DNA of 64,000 nucleotides from NCBI GenBank assembly GCA_011526565.1, contig WYBL01000168.1, forward strand, positions 1 through 64,000. The letters run 5' to 3'. This document shows positions 55,624-64,000 of this stretch, piece after piece. A program made the position numbers and the translations under genes. The DNA comes from Acidobacteriota bacterium. GTDB taxonomy: Bacteria > Acidobacteriota > Vicinamibacteria > Fen-336. Position 1 is the first letter of the stretch; each line of letters begins with the position of its first letter. Below the pieces are notes generated by a model. The model was not told the origin of the DNA, did not search any database, and worked only from the letters and a program-made list of their open reading frames with translations.

Positions 55624-56754
55624 ATGCACATCAACGATCTCCTGAAGATCGCGTCGGAGCGCAAGGGCTCGGACCTTCACCTGAAGGTCGGCTCGCACCC
55701 CGTGGTGCGCATCAACGGCGAGTTGATCCCGCTCGTCGAGACCAAGCGGCTCATGCAGGAAGACACCATCGCGATGGCGTTCTCCATCATGAGCAACCGC
55801 CAGAAGCAGAAGTTCAAGGAGAACCTCGAGATCGACATCGCGTACTCGGTGCCCGGTCTCGGCCGCTTCCGCTGCAACGTCTTCCAGCAGCGCGGCACGG
55901 TGGGCCTGGTCCTGCGCGTGATCCCGGTCAAGATCCTGACCGTGCGTGAGCTCGGCCTGCCGGTCGTGCTCGAGAAGATCGCCGCCGAGCAGCGCGGCAT
56001 GGTGCTCTGCACCGGGACCACGGGTTCCGGCAAGTCGACCACGCTGGCCGCGATCATCGACTACATCAACACCCAGCGCTGCGAGCACATCATCACGATC
56101 GAGGACCCGATCGAGTTCCTGCACCGGGACAAGAAGTCGATCGTCAACCAGCGCGAGATCGAAGTCGACACCAAGAGCTTCGCCGCGGCGCTGCGCTCCG
56201 CCCTGCGCCAGGACCCCGACGTGATCCTGGTCGGCGAGATGCGCGACTACGAGACGATCGAGACCGCGATCACCGCGGCCGAGACCGGCCACCTCGTGTT
56301 CTCCACCCTGCACACGCTGGACGCGACGGAGACCGTCAACCGCATCATCTCGGTCTTCCCGCCCCACCAGCAGAAGCAGATCCGCCTCCAGCTCGCCGGC
56401 GTGCTCAAGGCCGTCATCTCGATGCGCCTGATCCCGCGCGCCGACAACAACGGCCGCGTGCCCGCGACCGAGGTGATGATCACGACGCCGTTCATCCGCG
56501 ACTGCATCATCAACAAGGACAAGACCAAGCTGATCCACGAGGCGATCGCGGCCGGCGTCTCGCAGTACGGGATGCAGACCTTCGACCAGGCGGTGTTCTA
56601 CCTGTACAAGAAGGAGCTGATCACCTACGACGAGGCGCTGCGTCGCTGTTCGAACCCCGACGAGTTCAAGCTGCGCGTCCAGGGCGTGCAGTCCACCTCC
56701 GACGTCGCGGCCGAGGAGATGGAGAAGTCGATGGAGTCGTTCGAGCTCGAATGA
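55624..56754 (+). CDS. pilT: Type IV pilus retraction ATPase PilT
   Basis: 376 residues from ATG with GGGGAG upstream. N-terminal MHINDLLKIASERKGSDLHLKVGS is the PilT PAS-like start. Walker A GTTGSGKSTTLAAIIDYIN, the Asp box ITIEDPIEF, Walker B DVILVGEMRDYETIETAITAAETGHLVFSTLHT, and the His box follow. It powers pilus retraction for twitching or DNA uptake at the inner membrane. The acidic C-terminal tail (EEMEKSMESFELE) is not usual. No pilB or pilC is in the window. The stop overlaps recX (ATGA). Confidence 0.93.
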   Translation: MHINDLLKIASERKGSDLHLKVGSHPVVRINGELIPLVETKRLMQEDTIAMAFSIMSNRQKQKFKENLEIDIAYSVPGLGRFRCNVFQQRGTVGLVLRVIPVKILTVRELGLPVVLEKIAAEQRGMVLCTGTTGSGKSTTLAAIIDYINTQRCEHIITIEDPIEFLHRDKKSIVNQREIEVDTKSFAAALRSALRQDPDVILVGEMRDYETIETAITAAETGHLVFSTLHTLDATETVNRIISVFPPHQQKQIRLQLAGVLKAVISMRLIPRADNNGRVPATEVMITTPFIRDCIINKDKTKLIHEAIAAGVSQYGMQTFDQAVFYLYKKELITYDEALRRCSNPDEFKLRVQGVQSTSDVAAEEMEKSMESFELE

Positions 56755-57278
56755 CCCCCGCGATGGCCACCCGCCCGGAATCCGCCTGGGAGCGCGCGAT
56801 CGCCCGCCTGTCGCGGCGCGACTTCTCCGAGGCGGAGCTGCGCCGGGCGCTGGGCCGGGACGGCTACGCGCCCGCCGAGGTCGATGCCGCGCTGCTGCGG
56901 CTGCGCGAGAAGCGCCTGCTCGACGACGCGCGCTACGCGGGGCGCCGCGCCCGTCGCGGACTCGGCGAGCGCGGCATGGGCCGGCTACGGGTCCGCGCCG
57001 AGTTGCGCGCGCGCGGCGTCGCCGCGCGAACGGCGGAGAGCGCCGTCGCCGAGGCGCTGGCCGAGACGCCGGAGGCCGAGCGCATCGAGGCGCTCGCCCG
57101 CGCCTGGTGGCGCACCCACCGCAGCGGCGAACCGCAGGCGAGGGTCCGCCGGCTGGCCGGGTGGCTGGTGCGCCGCGGCTTCCCCGCCGGCGCGGTAGCC
57201 GAGCGCCTGCGCCGCCTGTTCCCGAGGGACACCGAGGGCTTCGGCGAGATCGCCGACGCGCCCGAGCAGGACGAGTAA
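56751..57278 (+). CDS. recX: Regulatory protein RecX
   Basis: 175 residues. Three-helix RecX repeats are visible: LSRRDFSEAELRRALGRDG, LREKRLLDDARYAGRRARRG and VRAELRARGVAARTAESAV, with a last repeat near the C-terminus (LVRRGFPAGAVAERLRR). RecX modulates RecA filaments. recA is not adjacent, but recX-alaS is a common pairing. Starts at the ATG overlapping pilT; an ATG four codons later is also possible. Confidence 0.88.
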   Translation: MTPAMATRPESAWERAIARLSRRDFSEAELRRALGRDGYAPAEVDAALLRLREKRLLDDARYAGRRARRGLGERGMGRLRVRAELRARGVAARTAESAVAEALAETPEAERIEALARAWWRTHRSGEPQARVRRLAGWLVRRGFPAGAVAERLRRLFPRDTEGFGEIADAPEQDE

Positions 57279-57296
57279 GGAGACGAGAGCCACACC

Positions 57297-59969
57297 GTGA
57301 AGACCGCCGACCAGATCCGCCACGCGTTCCTCCGCTACTTCGAGGAGCGCGGCCACCGCGTCGTCAAGAGCAGCTCGCTGGTGCCCGAGAGCGACCCCAC
57401 GCTGCTGTTCGCCAACGCGGGCATGAACCAGTTCAAGGACCTCTTCCTCGGCCGCGAGAAGCGCGACTACGACCGCGCCGCCTCGTCGCAGAAGTGCGTC
57501 CGCGCCGGCGGCAAGCACAACGACCTCGAGAACGTGGGCCAGACCGCGCGCCACCACACGTTCTTCGAGATGCTCGGCAACTTCTCTTTCGGCGACTACT
57601 TCAAGAAGGACGCGATCGCCTACGGCTGGGAGTTCCTGACGAAGGACCTCGGACTCGACCCCGCCCGCATGAAGGTCACGATCTTCCGGGGCGAGGAGGG
57701 CGTGCCGCGCGACGCCGAGGCCCACGGCTTCTGGCAGGAGCACGTCGCCGCCGACCGCATCCTCGAGCTCTCGGCCAAGGACAACTTCTGGGCGATGGGC
57801 GACACCGGCCCCTGCGGCCCCTGCTCCGAGATCCACTTCCACCAGGGTGACGACCTGCCCTGCGCGGAGGAGGCGGAGGGCGGGACGTGCAAGGGCGTCG
57901 AGTGCGAGTGCGACCGCTGGCTGGAGATCTGGAACCTGGTCTTCATGCAGTTCGACCGCGACTCGTCCGGCACGCTGACTCCCCTGCCGGCGCCCTGCGT
58001 CGACACCGGCATGGGCCTCGAGCGCGTCAGCGCGGTCGCCCAGGGCCACCGCTCGAACTACGACACCGACCTCTTCACCCCGCTGTTCGCGGCGATCGGC
58101 AAGCTGTGCGGCAAGACCTACGGCGCGTCGGCCTCCGCCGACGACATGTCGATGCGGGTGATCGCCGACCACATGCGGGCGACCACGTTCCTCGTGGGCG
58201 ACGGCGTGATCCCCGGCAACGAGGGCCGCGGCTACGTGCTGCGCAAGATCATGCGCCGCGCGCTGCGCCACGGCCGCCGCCTCGGCATCGAAGGCGCGGT
58301 GCTGGTGCCCCTGATCGACGCCGTCGTGGAACGCATGGCGGGCGCCTACCCCGAGCTGCACAACCAGAAGGAATCGATCCGCAAGATCGTCGAGGTCGAG
58401 GAGGACCGCTTCTCGACCACCCTGCGCCAGGCGTTCGCGATGTTCGACCAGGCGGCGGCAAAGCTGAAGAAGGGCGACGTGCTGCCCGGTGCCGAGGCGT
58501 TCCGCCTCTACGACACGTACGGCCTGGCCCTCGACTTCACCGAGGAACTGGCCAAGGACCGCGGGCTGACCGTCGACAACGCGGGCTTCGAGCGTGAGCT
58601 GTCCGCCCAGCAGGAACGGGCTCGCAGCGCCAGCAAGCTGGGCGCCGTCACCGGCGATCCCGTCTACCTGAAGCTGCTCGAGGCGCAGAAGCCCCAGTTC
58701 GTGGGTTACGAGACTCTCGCCCTCGACGAGGCCCGGGTGCTGGCCGTGCTGCGCGACGGCGCCGCCGTGAAGCGACTCGACGCCGGCCAGCAGGGCGAGC
58801 TGGTGCTCGATCGCACGCCGTTCTACGGCGAGTCCGGCGGCCAGGTCGGCGACCGCGGCGTGATCGCCGCCGAAGGCGCGGCGGCCGACGTGACCGACTG
58901 CCGGCTGCCGGTGCCGGGCCTGTACTCCCATCACGTCACGGTCACTGCCGGCGGCTTCGAGGCCGGCATGACCGTGCGCTGCGAGGTCGACTCCGCGCAC
59001 CGCGCCGGCGCGATGCGCCACCACAGCGCGACCCACCTGCTCCACGCGGCGCTGCGCGAGATCCTCGGGCCCCACGTCAAGCAGGCGGGCTCGCTGGTCG
59101 CGCCGGACCGGCTGCGCTTCGACTTCAGCCACTACGCGGGCGTCACCCCGCGCGAGCTGCGCCACCTCGAGAACCGGGTCAACGGAGAGATCCTCCGCAA
59201 CACGGGCCTGGAGACGAAGGTGATGGGCCGCGAGGAGGCGCTCTCCTACGGCGCGCTGGCCTTCTTCGGCGACAAGTACGGCGAGCGGGTGCGGGTGGTC
59301 GAGGTGCCGGGCTTCTCGAAGGAGTTCTGCGGCGGAACCCACGTCCACCGCACGGGCGACATCGGCCTGTTCCTGTTCAGCGCGGAGCAGGGCATCTCCG
59401 CCGGCACCCGCCGCGTCGAGGCGCTGGCCGGCGACGCCGCGATGGCTCGCGCCCAGGCCGACCAGGGCATCCTCGAGGAACTCGAGGAGACGGCCAAGAC
59501 CGACCGCCGCTCGCTGGTCGACGAGTACGCGCGGATGCGCGAGCAGCTCAAGGCGAAGGAGCGCGAGATCCAGGCGCTCAAGATGAAGCTCGCCACCGGC
59601 GGCGGCGCGGCCGCGGACGACGCGGCCGAGCACGCCGGCGTCAAGCTGCTGACGCCCCGCTACGACGGGCTCGACAAGAAGTCGCACGCGGCGGTGGTCG
59701 ACGACCTGCGCAACCGTCACAAGGCGGCGTCCTTTCTGATCGTCTCGACGGCGGTGGCGGAGGACGGCGTGCACGTGATCGCCGCCGTCTCCGAGTCGCT
59801 CAAGGGGCGGGTGGCCGCGCCCGAGCTGATGAAGCGGCTGGGCCTGCGCGGGGGCGGCCGTCCCGATTTCGCCCAGGGCGGCGGCGTCGCCACGGCCGAC
59901 GTGGACGCGATGCGGAAGAAGGCGGGTGAGCTGATGCGCGAGTTGCTGGAGGGCGTCGGTGCGGCGTGA
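57297..59969 (+). CDS. alaS: Alanyl-tRNA synthetase
   Basis: 890 residues from GTG. Class II catalytic core with RHAFLRYFEERGHRVV, FANAGMNQFKDLFLG and RHHTFFEMLGNFSFGDYF. Editing domain zinc ligands are HSATHLLHAAL (about residue 575) and FCGGTHVHRTGD (about 678). A C-Ala domain ends the protein (APELMKRLGLRGGGRPDFAQGG). Full length compared with the ~875-residue E. coli enzyme. AAGGAG lies 13 bases upstream. The last 11 bases overlap the transglycosylase gene. Confidence 0.96.
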   Translation: MKTADQIRHAFLRYFEERGHRVVKSSSLVPESDPTLLFANAGMNQFKDLFLGREKRDYDRAASSQKCVRAGGKHNDLENVGQTARHHTFFEMLGNFSFGDYFKKDAIAYGWEFLTKDLGLDPARMKVTIFRGEEGVPRDAEAHGFWQEHVAADRILELSAKDNFWAMGDTGPCGPCSEIHFHQGDDLPCAEEAEGGTCKGVECECDRWLEIWNLVFMQFDRDSSGTLTPLPAPCVDTGMGLERVSAVAQGHRSNYDTDLFTPLFAAIGKLCGKTYGASASADDMSMRVIADHMRATTFLVGDGVIPGNEGRGYVLRKIMRRALRHGRRLGIEGAVLVPLIDAVVERMAGAYPELHNQKESIRKIVEVEEDRFSTTLRQAFAMFDQAAAKLKKGDVLPGAEAFRLYDTYGLALDFTEELAKDRGLTVDNAGFERELSAQQERARSASKLGAVTGDPVYLKLLEAQKPQFVGYETLALDEARVLAVLRDGAAVKRLDAGQQGELVLDRTPFYGESGGQVGDRGVIAAEGAAADVTDCRLPVPGLYSHHVTVTAGGFEAGMTVRCEVDSAHRAGAMRHHSATHLLHAALREILGPHVKQAGSLVAPDRLRFDFSHYAGVTPRELRHLENRVNGEILRNTGLETKVMGREEALSYGALAFFGDKYGERVRVVEVPGFSKEFCGGTHVHRTGDIGLFLFSAEQGISAGTRRVEALAGDAAMARAQADQGILEELEETAKTDRRSLVDEYARMREQLKAKEREIQALKMKLATGGGAAADDAAEHAGVKLLTPRYDGLDKKSHAAVVDDLRNRHKAASFLIVSTAVAEDGVHVIAAVSESLKGRVAAPELMKRLGLRGGGRPDFAQGGGVATADVDAMRKKAGELMRELLEGVGAA

Positions 59970-60828
59970 CGCGGTCGTCGTCCTGGTGCTCCTGGCGCTC
60001 GCGTCCGCTCCGCTGGCCTCAGCCCAGATCTACACGCGGGTCAAGGCCAACGGCGTGATCGAGGCGACCAACGTGCCCTCGACCAGCGACTTCCGCCTCA
60101 CGTACCCGGGCAAGGGGCGGCTGATCCACTCGCGCGGCTTCAAGCGCGTCCCGTACAACGGCGAGTGGGACCGGCACATCTTCGACGCCGCTGCCGCGTT
60201 CGGGGTCTCGACCGACCTGGTCAAGGCCGTGATCCAGGCCGAGTCCGAGTTCGACCACCTGGCGGTGTCCTCGAAGGGCGCCCAGGGGCTGATGCAGCTG
60301 ATGCCGGCGACGGCCCGCCGCTTCGGCGTGGGCGACGCCTTCGACCCGCGGCAGAACATCTTCGGCGGCGTCGAGTACCTCGCCTTCCTGCTGCGCATGT
60401 TCCAGGGCGACGTCTCGCTGGCGCTGGCCGGCTACAACGCCGGCGAGAACGCCGTGGTCCGCCACAAGGGCATCCCGCCGTACAAGGAGACGCGGGGCTA
60501 CGTGAAGAAGATCGAGGGCCTGCTGCAGGGCGGCTACTCGGGCCCCACCTACCGTCGCGCGTCGAACGTCACCGCGCTCCCCGGCTTCGGCGGTGCCTCG
60601 GAGTCGGCCCAGTACTTCGCGCCGGGCGCCGGCAGCCTGCGCTCGACGCCCCCCAGGGCGGCATCGGCGCGCGGCGTCCGCATCACCGCCGCGGCCCCCC
60701 GCGCCAGCGCCCCGCCGCTCGCCCCGCGCACCTACTACAAGTGGACCGATGCCCGCGGCCAGTGGCACGTCGCCCAGGAGCCCCCGCCCGAGGGCGTCGT
60801 CTACTCGATGATCCGCGGCCTGGACTGA
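59959..60828 (+). CDS. Secreted lytic transglycosylase (SLT domain) with DUF4124-like ends
   Basis: 289 residues from a GTG inside the alaS end. Signal peptide VVVLVLLALASAPLASAQ, then IYTRVKANGVIEATNVP (a DUF4124-like strand pair). The SLT fold has catalytic Glu95 in IQAESEFDHLAVS, GLMQLMPATA and LAGYNAGENAV. The C-terminus repeats the DUF4124 pattern (YYKWTDARGQWHVAQEPP). It should cleave the MurNAc-GlcNAc bond of peptidoglycan in the periplasm. It lies in an operon with the TPR-AIM24 gene 9 bases after it. Confidence 0.88.
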   Translation: MRRDAVVVLVLLALASAPLASAQIYTRVKANGVIEATNVPSTSDFRLTYPGKGRLIHSRGFKRVPYNGEWDRHIFDAAAAFGVSTDLVKAVIQAESEFDHLAVSSKGAQGLMQLMPATARRFGVGDAFDPRQNIFGGVEYLAFLLRMFQGDVSLALAGYNAGENAVVRHKGIPPYKETRGYVKKIEGLLQGGYSGPTYRRASNVTALPGFGGASESAQYFAPGAGSLRSTPPRAASARGVRITAAAPRASAPPLAPRTYYKWTDARGQWHVAQEPPPEGVVYSMIRGLD

Positions 60829-60837
60829 AGGAGCCCC

Positions 60838-62151
60838 ATGCCCCCCGAACGCGACGACGAGGGGTTGTTCGTCGCCCACTTCGAGCGCGGCCGCGAACTG
60901 TTCGATGCGGGGCGTGTCGGGGAGGCCGAGAAGGACCTCGTCGAGGCCTGCCTGATCCGGCCCCGCGACCAGCGGGTCCTGAACCTGCTGGGGCTCGTGT
61001 ACTTCAAGCAGCAGAAGTACGCGAAGGCCGAGGAGGTCTACCGGCGCCTCGCGGTCGAGAGCCCCGAGGTGCCGACGCTCTTCTACAACCTGGGGCTCAT
61101 CTACTTCAAGCTCGGCCGGCTCGAGGAGGCGGAGACGGCGTTCCAGAAGTCGCTGGAACTCGCCCCCGACAACCCCAAGATCGAGTTCTACCTCGGCTCG
61201 ATCTACGAGAAGCTGCACCGCTTCCAGGACGCCATCTTCCGCTATCGCCACGCGGGTGCCAGCCTGATGGTGCGCCGGGTCGAGGACAAGATCGCCGCCG
61301 GGCCGCCGGCCGCTCCGGCCCCGGCGCCGAGTTCCGCGCCGGCCCGCCGGCCGCAGCCCGCCTCCACGGCCGACACCGCCGAGTTCCGCGCCGACTCGGT
61401 GCAGCAGACGCTGCGCGAGACCGGCGACGCCGCGACGCTCGTGCCCGGCAAGAAGCTCGAGAAGGTGAGCCCCAGCCTGCTCGCCCGCGGCGGCGGCCCG
61501 GCCTCCACCGACACCAACCGCTTCCGCGCCGCCGATGCGCTGCCCGAGGCCCGGACCCCGGCCGCGGCGAACCAGCGCCACCCGGTGCTCGGGTCGTTCC
61601 GCCCGCTCGAGCGGGGCCTGCTGGAGGCCACCTTCTCCGGCAAGCTCTTCATCAAGCAGGGGACGATCTACTCCTACAGCGGCAACCTGACCTTCTGGGT
61701 CAAGGAGAAGCGCCCCGGCGGCCGCAACCCGCTGGTGATCATCTCCGGCTCCGGGCGGGTCCTGCTCACGGACGGCGACCGCGAGATCACCTTCGTCCAC
61801 GTCACCGACGACGAGCAGGTGTTCGTCGAGCCCGGTCACCTGCTCGCCTGCGAGGAGACGCTGACGCCCCGCTACGTGCCGCTGGCGCCCGGCGTGGAGT
61901 ACGTGGTGTTCGAGGGCAAGGGCTCGGCCGCGTTGTCGATCCAGAGCAAGGCGCTCTCGCTCTCCGTGACGCCCGATCTGCCGGTCTCCGTGCCCTACTC
62001 CGCGATCATCACCTGGAGCGGAAGGCTCCAGGCCTCGCTGATCGACGACCCGCACCTGCGCGAGATGATCCTGCCGGCCGGTCGCCGCGAGGAGCCGCTG
62101 CTGCGGATCGAGGGCGCCGGCCGCGTGCTCGTCGAGCAGTCCCCGGCCTAG
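60838..62151 (+). CDS. TPR-AIM24 domain protein
   Basis: 437 residues. N-terminal TPR repeats (about 10-140: ELFDAGRVGEAEKDLVEACL, LVYFKQQKYAKAEEVYRRL, LIYFKLGRLEEAETAFQKSL), a Pro/Ala/Thr-rich linker (about 155-240) and a C-terminal AIM24-type beta-sandwich (about 255-430: LLEATFSGKLFIKQGTIYS, FVEPGHLLACEETLTP). AIM24 proteins are of unknown role in bacteria. There is no signal peptide. AGGAGC precedes the ATG. It ends 3 bases before the convergent radical SAM gene. Confidence 0.85.
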   Translation: MPPERDDEGLFVAHFERGRELFDAGRVGEAEKDLVEACLIRPRDQRVLNLLGLVYFKQQKYAKAEEVYRRLAVESPEVPTLFYNLGLIYFKLGRLEEAETAFQKSLELAPDNPKIEFYLGSIYEKLHRFQDAIFRYRHAGASLMVRRVEDKIAAGPPAAPAPAPSSAPARRPQPASTADTAEFRADSVQQTLRETGDAATLVPGKKLEKVSPSLLARGGGPASTDTNRFRAADALPEARTPAAANQRHPVLGSFRPLERGLLEATFSGKLFIKQGTIYSYSGNLTFWVKEKRPGGRNPLVIISGSGRVLLTDGDREITFVHVTDDEQVFVEPGHLLACEETLTPRYVPLAPGVEYVVFEGKGSAALSIQSKALSLSVTPDLPVSVPYSAIITWSGRLQASLIDDPHLREMILPAGRREEPLLRIEGAGRVLVEQSPA

Positions 62152-62154
62152 CTC

Positions 62155-63105
62155 CTACCGCCAGAGTCCCGGCAGCGCCTGCAGCGCGCCGCGAGCGGTG
62201 TAGAGCGCCTGCACCTCGCCGCGGAAGCCGTGCCAGCAGGCCGTGCAGCCGTGGCCCGCGGTGGCCGCGCGCAGCTTGTCCAGCAGCGCCGGTGCCTCCT
62301 CGTCGAGCAGCGAGCCGGCCGCGTGTCCCGCCCCCTGGAACTCCACGCAGCGCGAGATGCGCCCCAGGTGGTCCACGTTGAGGAAGCCGCGGCCCGCCGG
62401 GCAACCCGGCACGCCACCCGCGAGCGCGCGATCGACGCCCTCGATCACGCCCGGGCTCGAGACGAGCGGCCGCCCGCGGCGCCGCGCTTCCAGCAGCAGT
62501 GGGGTGAGGGCGGCGCCGGCCGCGGGCATCGGGTACGGCAGGTCGACCGCGAGGCCGACGCCGACCTGCTCGGCGAGGACCAGCGCCCGCTCCAGCGCCG
62601 CGGAACCGCCCGCCGGATCGAGGGCCAGCTTGAAGTGCACGCCACCGCGTCCGCCTTCCCGCAGGGCCCGCGCCGCGCCCACGGCGCGCGCATGGGCTCC
62701 CGGCAGCCCCACGCGCCGGTCGTGCTCTCCGGCATCGCCGTCATGGAGCACCACCGAAGCGCTGCCCAGGCCCGCGTCCCACAGCCCCCTCGCCAGCGCT
62801 GGCGTGACCAGCCAGCCGTGGGTGGTGAGCCGCACGTCGTGATGCGGAGCGGCCGCGGCCACCAGCTCGCGCAGGCCGGGGTGGAGCAGCGGCTCGCAGC
62901 CCGAGAACGAGAGCACCAGGCTGCCCAGCCCGCTCAGCCGCTCGAGCACGCGCAGGCACTCGGCCGTCGACAGCTCCGGCTCGCCGCCTTCGGCGCGGTG
63001 CTCGCAGAACTGGCACAGGCCGCTGCTGCAGCGGCGCACGAGCTGCCACGACGCGTAGACCGGCCGCCCCCGCAGCCAGCCGCCCAGCATGCGCAGCCGC
63101 TTCAC
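62155..63105 (-). CDS. Radical SAM protein with SPASM-like cysteine tail; CX4CX2C cluster motif
   Basis: 316 residues. The presumed radical SAM 4Fe-4S motif is RRCSSGLCQFCEHR, spaced C-x4-C-x2-C instead of C-x3-C-x2-C. LVLSFSGCEPLLHPGL replaces the usual GGEPL motif. The C-terminal part carries GCPAGRGFLNVDHLGRISRC and HGCTACWHG, a cysteine pattern like SPASM/Twitch domains that hold an auxiliary cluster and modify peptides or proteins. No precursor peptide is evident. The ATG overlaps the lolA stop (ATGA), so it is coupled with lolA. Confidence 0.8.
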   Translation of the reverse strand: MKRLRMLGGWLRGRPVYASWQLVRRCSSGLCQFCEHRAEGGEPELSTAECLRVLERLSGLGSLVLSFSGCEPLLHPGLRELVAAAAPHHDVRLTTHGWLVTPALARGLWDAGLGSASVVLHDGDAGEHDRRVGLPGAHARAVGAARALREGGRGGVHFKLALDPAGGSAALERALVLAEQVGVGLAVDLPYPMPAAGAALTPLLLEARRRGRPLVSSPGVIEGVDRALAGGVPGCPAGRGFLNVDHLGRISRCVEFQGAGHAAGSLLDEEAPALLDKLRAATAGHGCTACWHGFRGEVQALYTARGALQALPGLWR

Positions 63106-63737
63106 TGCACCTCGACCACGTCCCTCGGCAGCTTGAGGTCGAAGGCGTCCTTCGGCAGCACGCCGTTGACGACCACGTTCTCGAAGCGGATCGTCGTGTG
63201 GTCCCCGGTCGGCTCGGTCAGCCGCGTCTGCACGGGGATGTTGCGGGCCTTGTCGACGTAGAGGCGGATCGCCGAGAACACGGACGACTGCTCGGGACGG
63301 GGCGCGAGGTCGAGCACGTGGGCCGGGACGGCGCCGACCTTCTCCTCTCCGGCGAGCGTCACCTTGTACTTCTGGCCGAGCCCGGCGGCACCGGGCCCGA
63401 AGCCCACGAGCAGGTCGGCCTCGCCCTTGGCCTTGCCCTTGAACACCTGCTTCGAGCGCGGGAAGTAGCGGAAGAACTGGCCGTCGCGGATCAGCACCGC
63501 GCTCTCCTGCGGCGCCACGTAGTTCCAGCGGAAGCGGCCCGGGACCTGGAGGTAGACCGTGCCCTTCTGCACCGTCGTCTCCTCGAGCAGCACGACGACC
63601 TTGCTCTCCACGAAGCCGGCCTGCATCGTCTTCAGCGAGCGCCCGGCCGCCTCCAGCGAGGCCAGCACGGAGGCCGCGTCCGCCGCGCCAGCCGCGGGCG
63701 CCAGCGCGCAGAGCAGCGCCAGCAGCGCGCGCCTCAA
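63102..63737 (-). CDS. lolA: LolA-like periplasmic lipoprotein carrier
   Basis: 211 residues from a TTG overlapping the preceding stop (TTGA). Signal peptide [18 protein letters not shown], then FVESKVVVLLEETTVQKGTVYLQVPGRFRWNY, the LolA hallmark in which lipid-facing strands start, DGQFFRYFPRSKQV and DKARNIPVQTRLTEPTGDHT. Upstream neighbours are a 48-residue membrane protein and an ABC ATPase, so it may receive its cargo from that transporter. It could also be an LolA-like carrier for other lipids (LptA/DUF-type variants exist). Confidence 0.82.
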   Translation of the reverse strand: MRRALLALLCALAPAAGAADAASVLASLEAAGRSLKTMQAGFVESKVVVLLEETTVQKGTVYLQVPGRFRWNYVAPQESAVLIRDGQFFRYFPRSKQVFKGKAKGEADLLVGFGPGAAGLGQKYKVTLAGEEKVGAVPAHVLDLAPRPEQSSVFSAIRLYVDKARNIPVQTRLTEPTGDHTTIRFENVVVNGVLPKDAFDLKLPRDVVEVQ

Positions 63738-63880
63738 GGCCGCACCATCGGATCGCCCCAGGCCCCGGCGGGGACCAGCGTGAGGACCGCGAAGAGGACC
63801 AGGCACAGCAGGTCGTAGGCGACGGTGCCGCGGTCGTAGTCCCACAGCAGCAGCCGGGCCCGCGGGCCGAGAGCGCTCAC
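63734..63880 (-). CDS. 48-residue single-pass membrane protein between ABC ATPase and lolA
   Basis: GTG start shares bases with the ABC gene stop (GTGA); its TGA shares bases with the lolA start (TTGA). Sequence: [18 protein letters not shown], then the hydrophobic helix [18 protein letters not shown], and a short tail DPMVRP. Overlaps on both sides argue that it is a real gene. It probably sits in the inner membrane, possibly as a small subunit of the transporter. No known family recognised. Confidence 0.72.
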   Translation of the reverse strand: MSALGPRARLLLWDYDRGTVAYDLLCLVLFAVLTLVPAGAWGDPMVRP

Positions 63881-64000
63881 GGCCGCGCCACGGGCGCCCC
63901 GGGCGCGTGCTCGGCGTACATCAGCCCGTCCCTCATCTCGAAGATCCGGTCGGTCACGTTCGCCGCCTCCGGGTTGTGGGTGATCATCACCACGGTCTGT
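63877..64000 (-). CDS. ABC transporter ATP-binding protein, C-terminal part (5' end outside window)
   Basis: The visible 40 residues begin [25 protein letters not shown] and end PVARP. ITHN is the H-loop (switch) histidine and DRIFEMRDG the usual end of LolD/MacB-type ATPases. The remainder, with Walker A and B, lies past the right edge. Neighbours (small membrane protein, lolA) suggest a lipoprotein-release or envelope ABC system, which is inference. Confidence 0.8.
   Translation of the reverse strand, partial: QTVVMITHNPEAANVTDRIFEMRDGLMYAEHAPGAPVARP

Overview
The window is very GC-rich and comes from a Gram-negative, diderm bacterium: it carries BamD and LolA homologues, a lipoprotein-type ABC ATPase and several Sec signal peptides. 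The gene mix suggests Acidobacteriota or a neighbouring phylum. The indicators are a DUF6677 protein next to leu genes, an S55-like protease with a secreted propeller, a TPR-AIM24 protein, a bactofilin and a huge PKD/Rhs protein. This placement is inference from gene content, not from a marker tree. No insertion sequence, CRISPR array or prophage was seen.

Region 1 (1-18.9 kb) is accessory. A 3'-end gene fragment is followed by about 950 bases without a credible gene, rich in perfect palindromes and holding four copies of one 9-mer. Then, on the minus strand, comes a single secreted protein of about 5,690 residues (about 18 PKD-like repeats, HYR, Calx-beta, Kelch, CARDB, FG-GAP and jelly-roll modules, then a long Rhs/YD barrel). 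It ends in a metalloprotease-like tip with HELGH. A small lipoprotein gene lies 14 bases downstream, where an immunity gene would normally sit. I regard this as a candidate giant polymorphic toxin with its immunity protein and the most interesting system here.

Region 2 (18.9-33.1 kb) holds a leucine-type operon (DUF6677, a 54-residue membrane protein, leuB, fused leuD-leuC), an S55-like protease/propeller/glycosyltransferase cluster, an ECF sigma/anti-sigma pair, an AmpG-like permease and a sigma-54 activator with a TPR-like sensor.

Region 3 (33.2-44.2 kb) is a nine-gene housekeeping operon, aroC-def-fmt-rsmB-PASTA-rpe-thioesterase-epimerase-bamD, then a LysM protein with its own promoter and terminator, and on the minus strand pgsA and a nucleotide-sugar dehydrogenase.

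Region 4 (44.2-53.5 kb) runs from sugar-nucleotide synthesis (nucleotidyltransferase, phosphomannomutase) through tRNA-Gly(CCC) and bactofilin to hrcA-grpE-dnaK-dnaJ-prmA-rsmE. Region 5 (53.5-64 kb) has pta, a Ser/Thr kinase, pilT-recX-alaS-lytic transglycosylase-TPR/AIM24, and a minus-strand operon of ABC ATPase, tiny membrane protein, lolA and radical SAM.

Genes are tightly packed. Many junctions are NTGA overlaps in which the start codon shares bases with the preceding stop, and two of these appear to use CTG as start. Six promoter-like sites share TTGAC(A/C/G)-18 bases-TAnnnT, an unusually uniform spacing.
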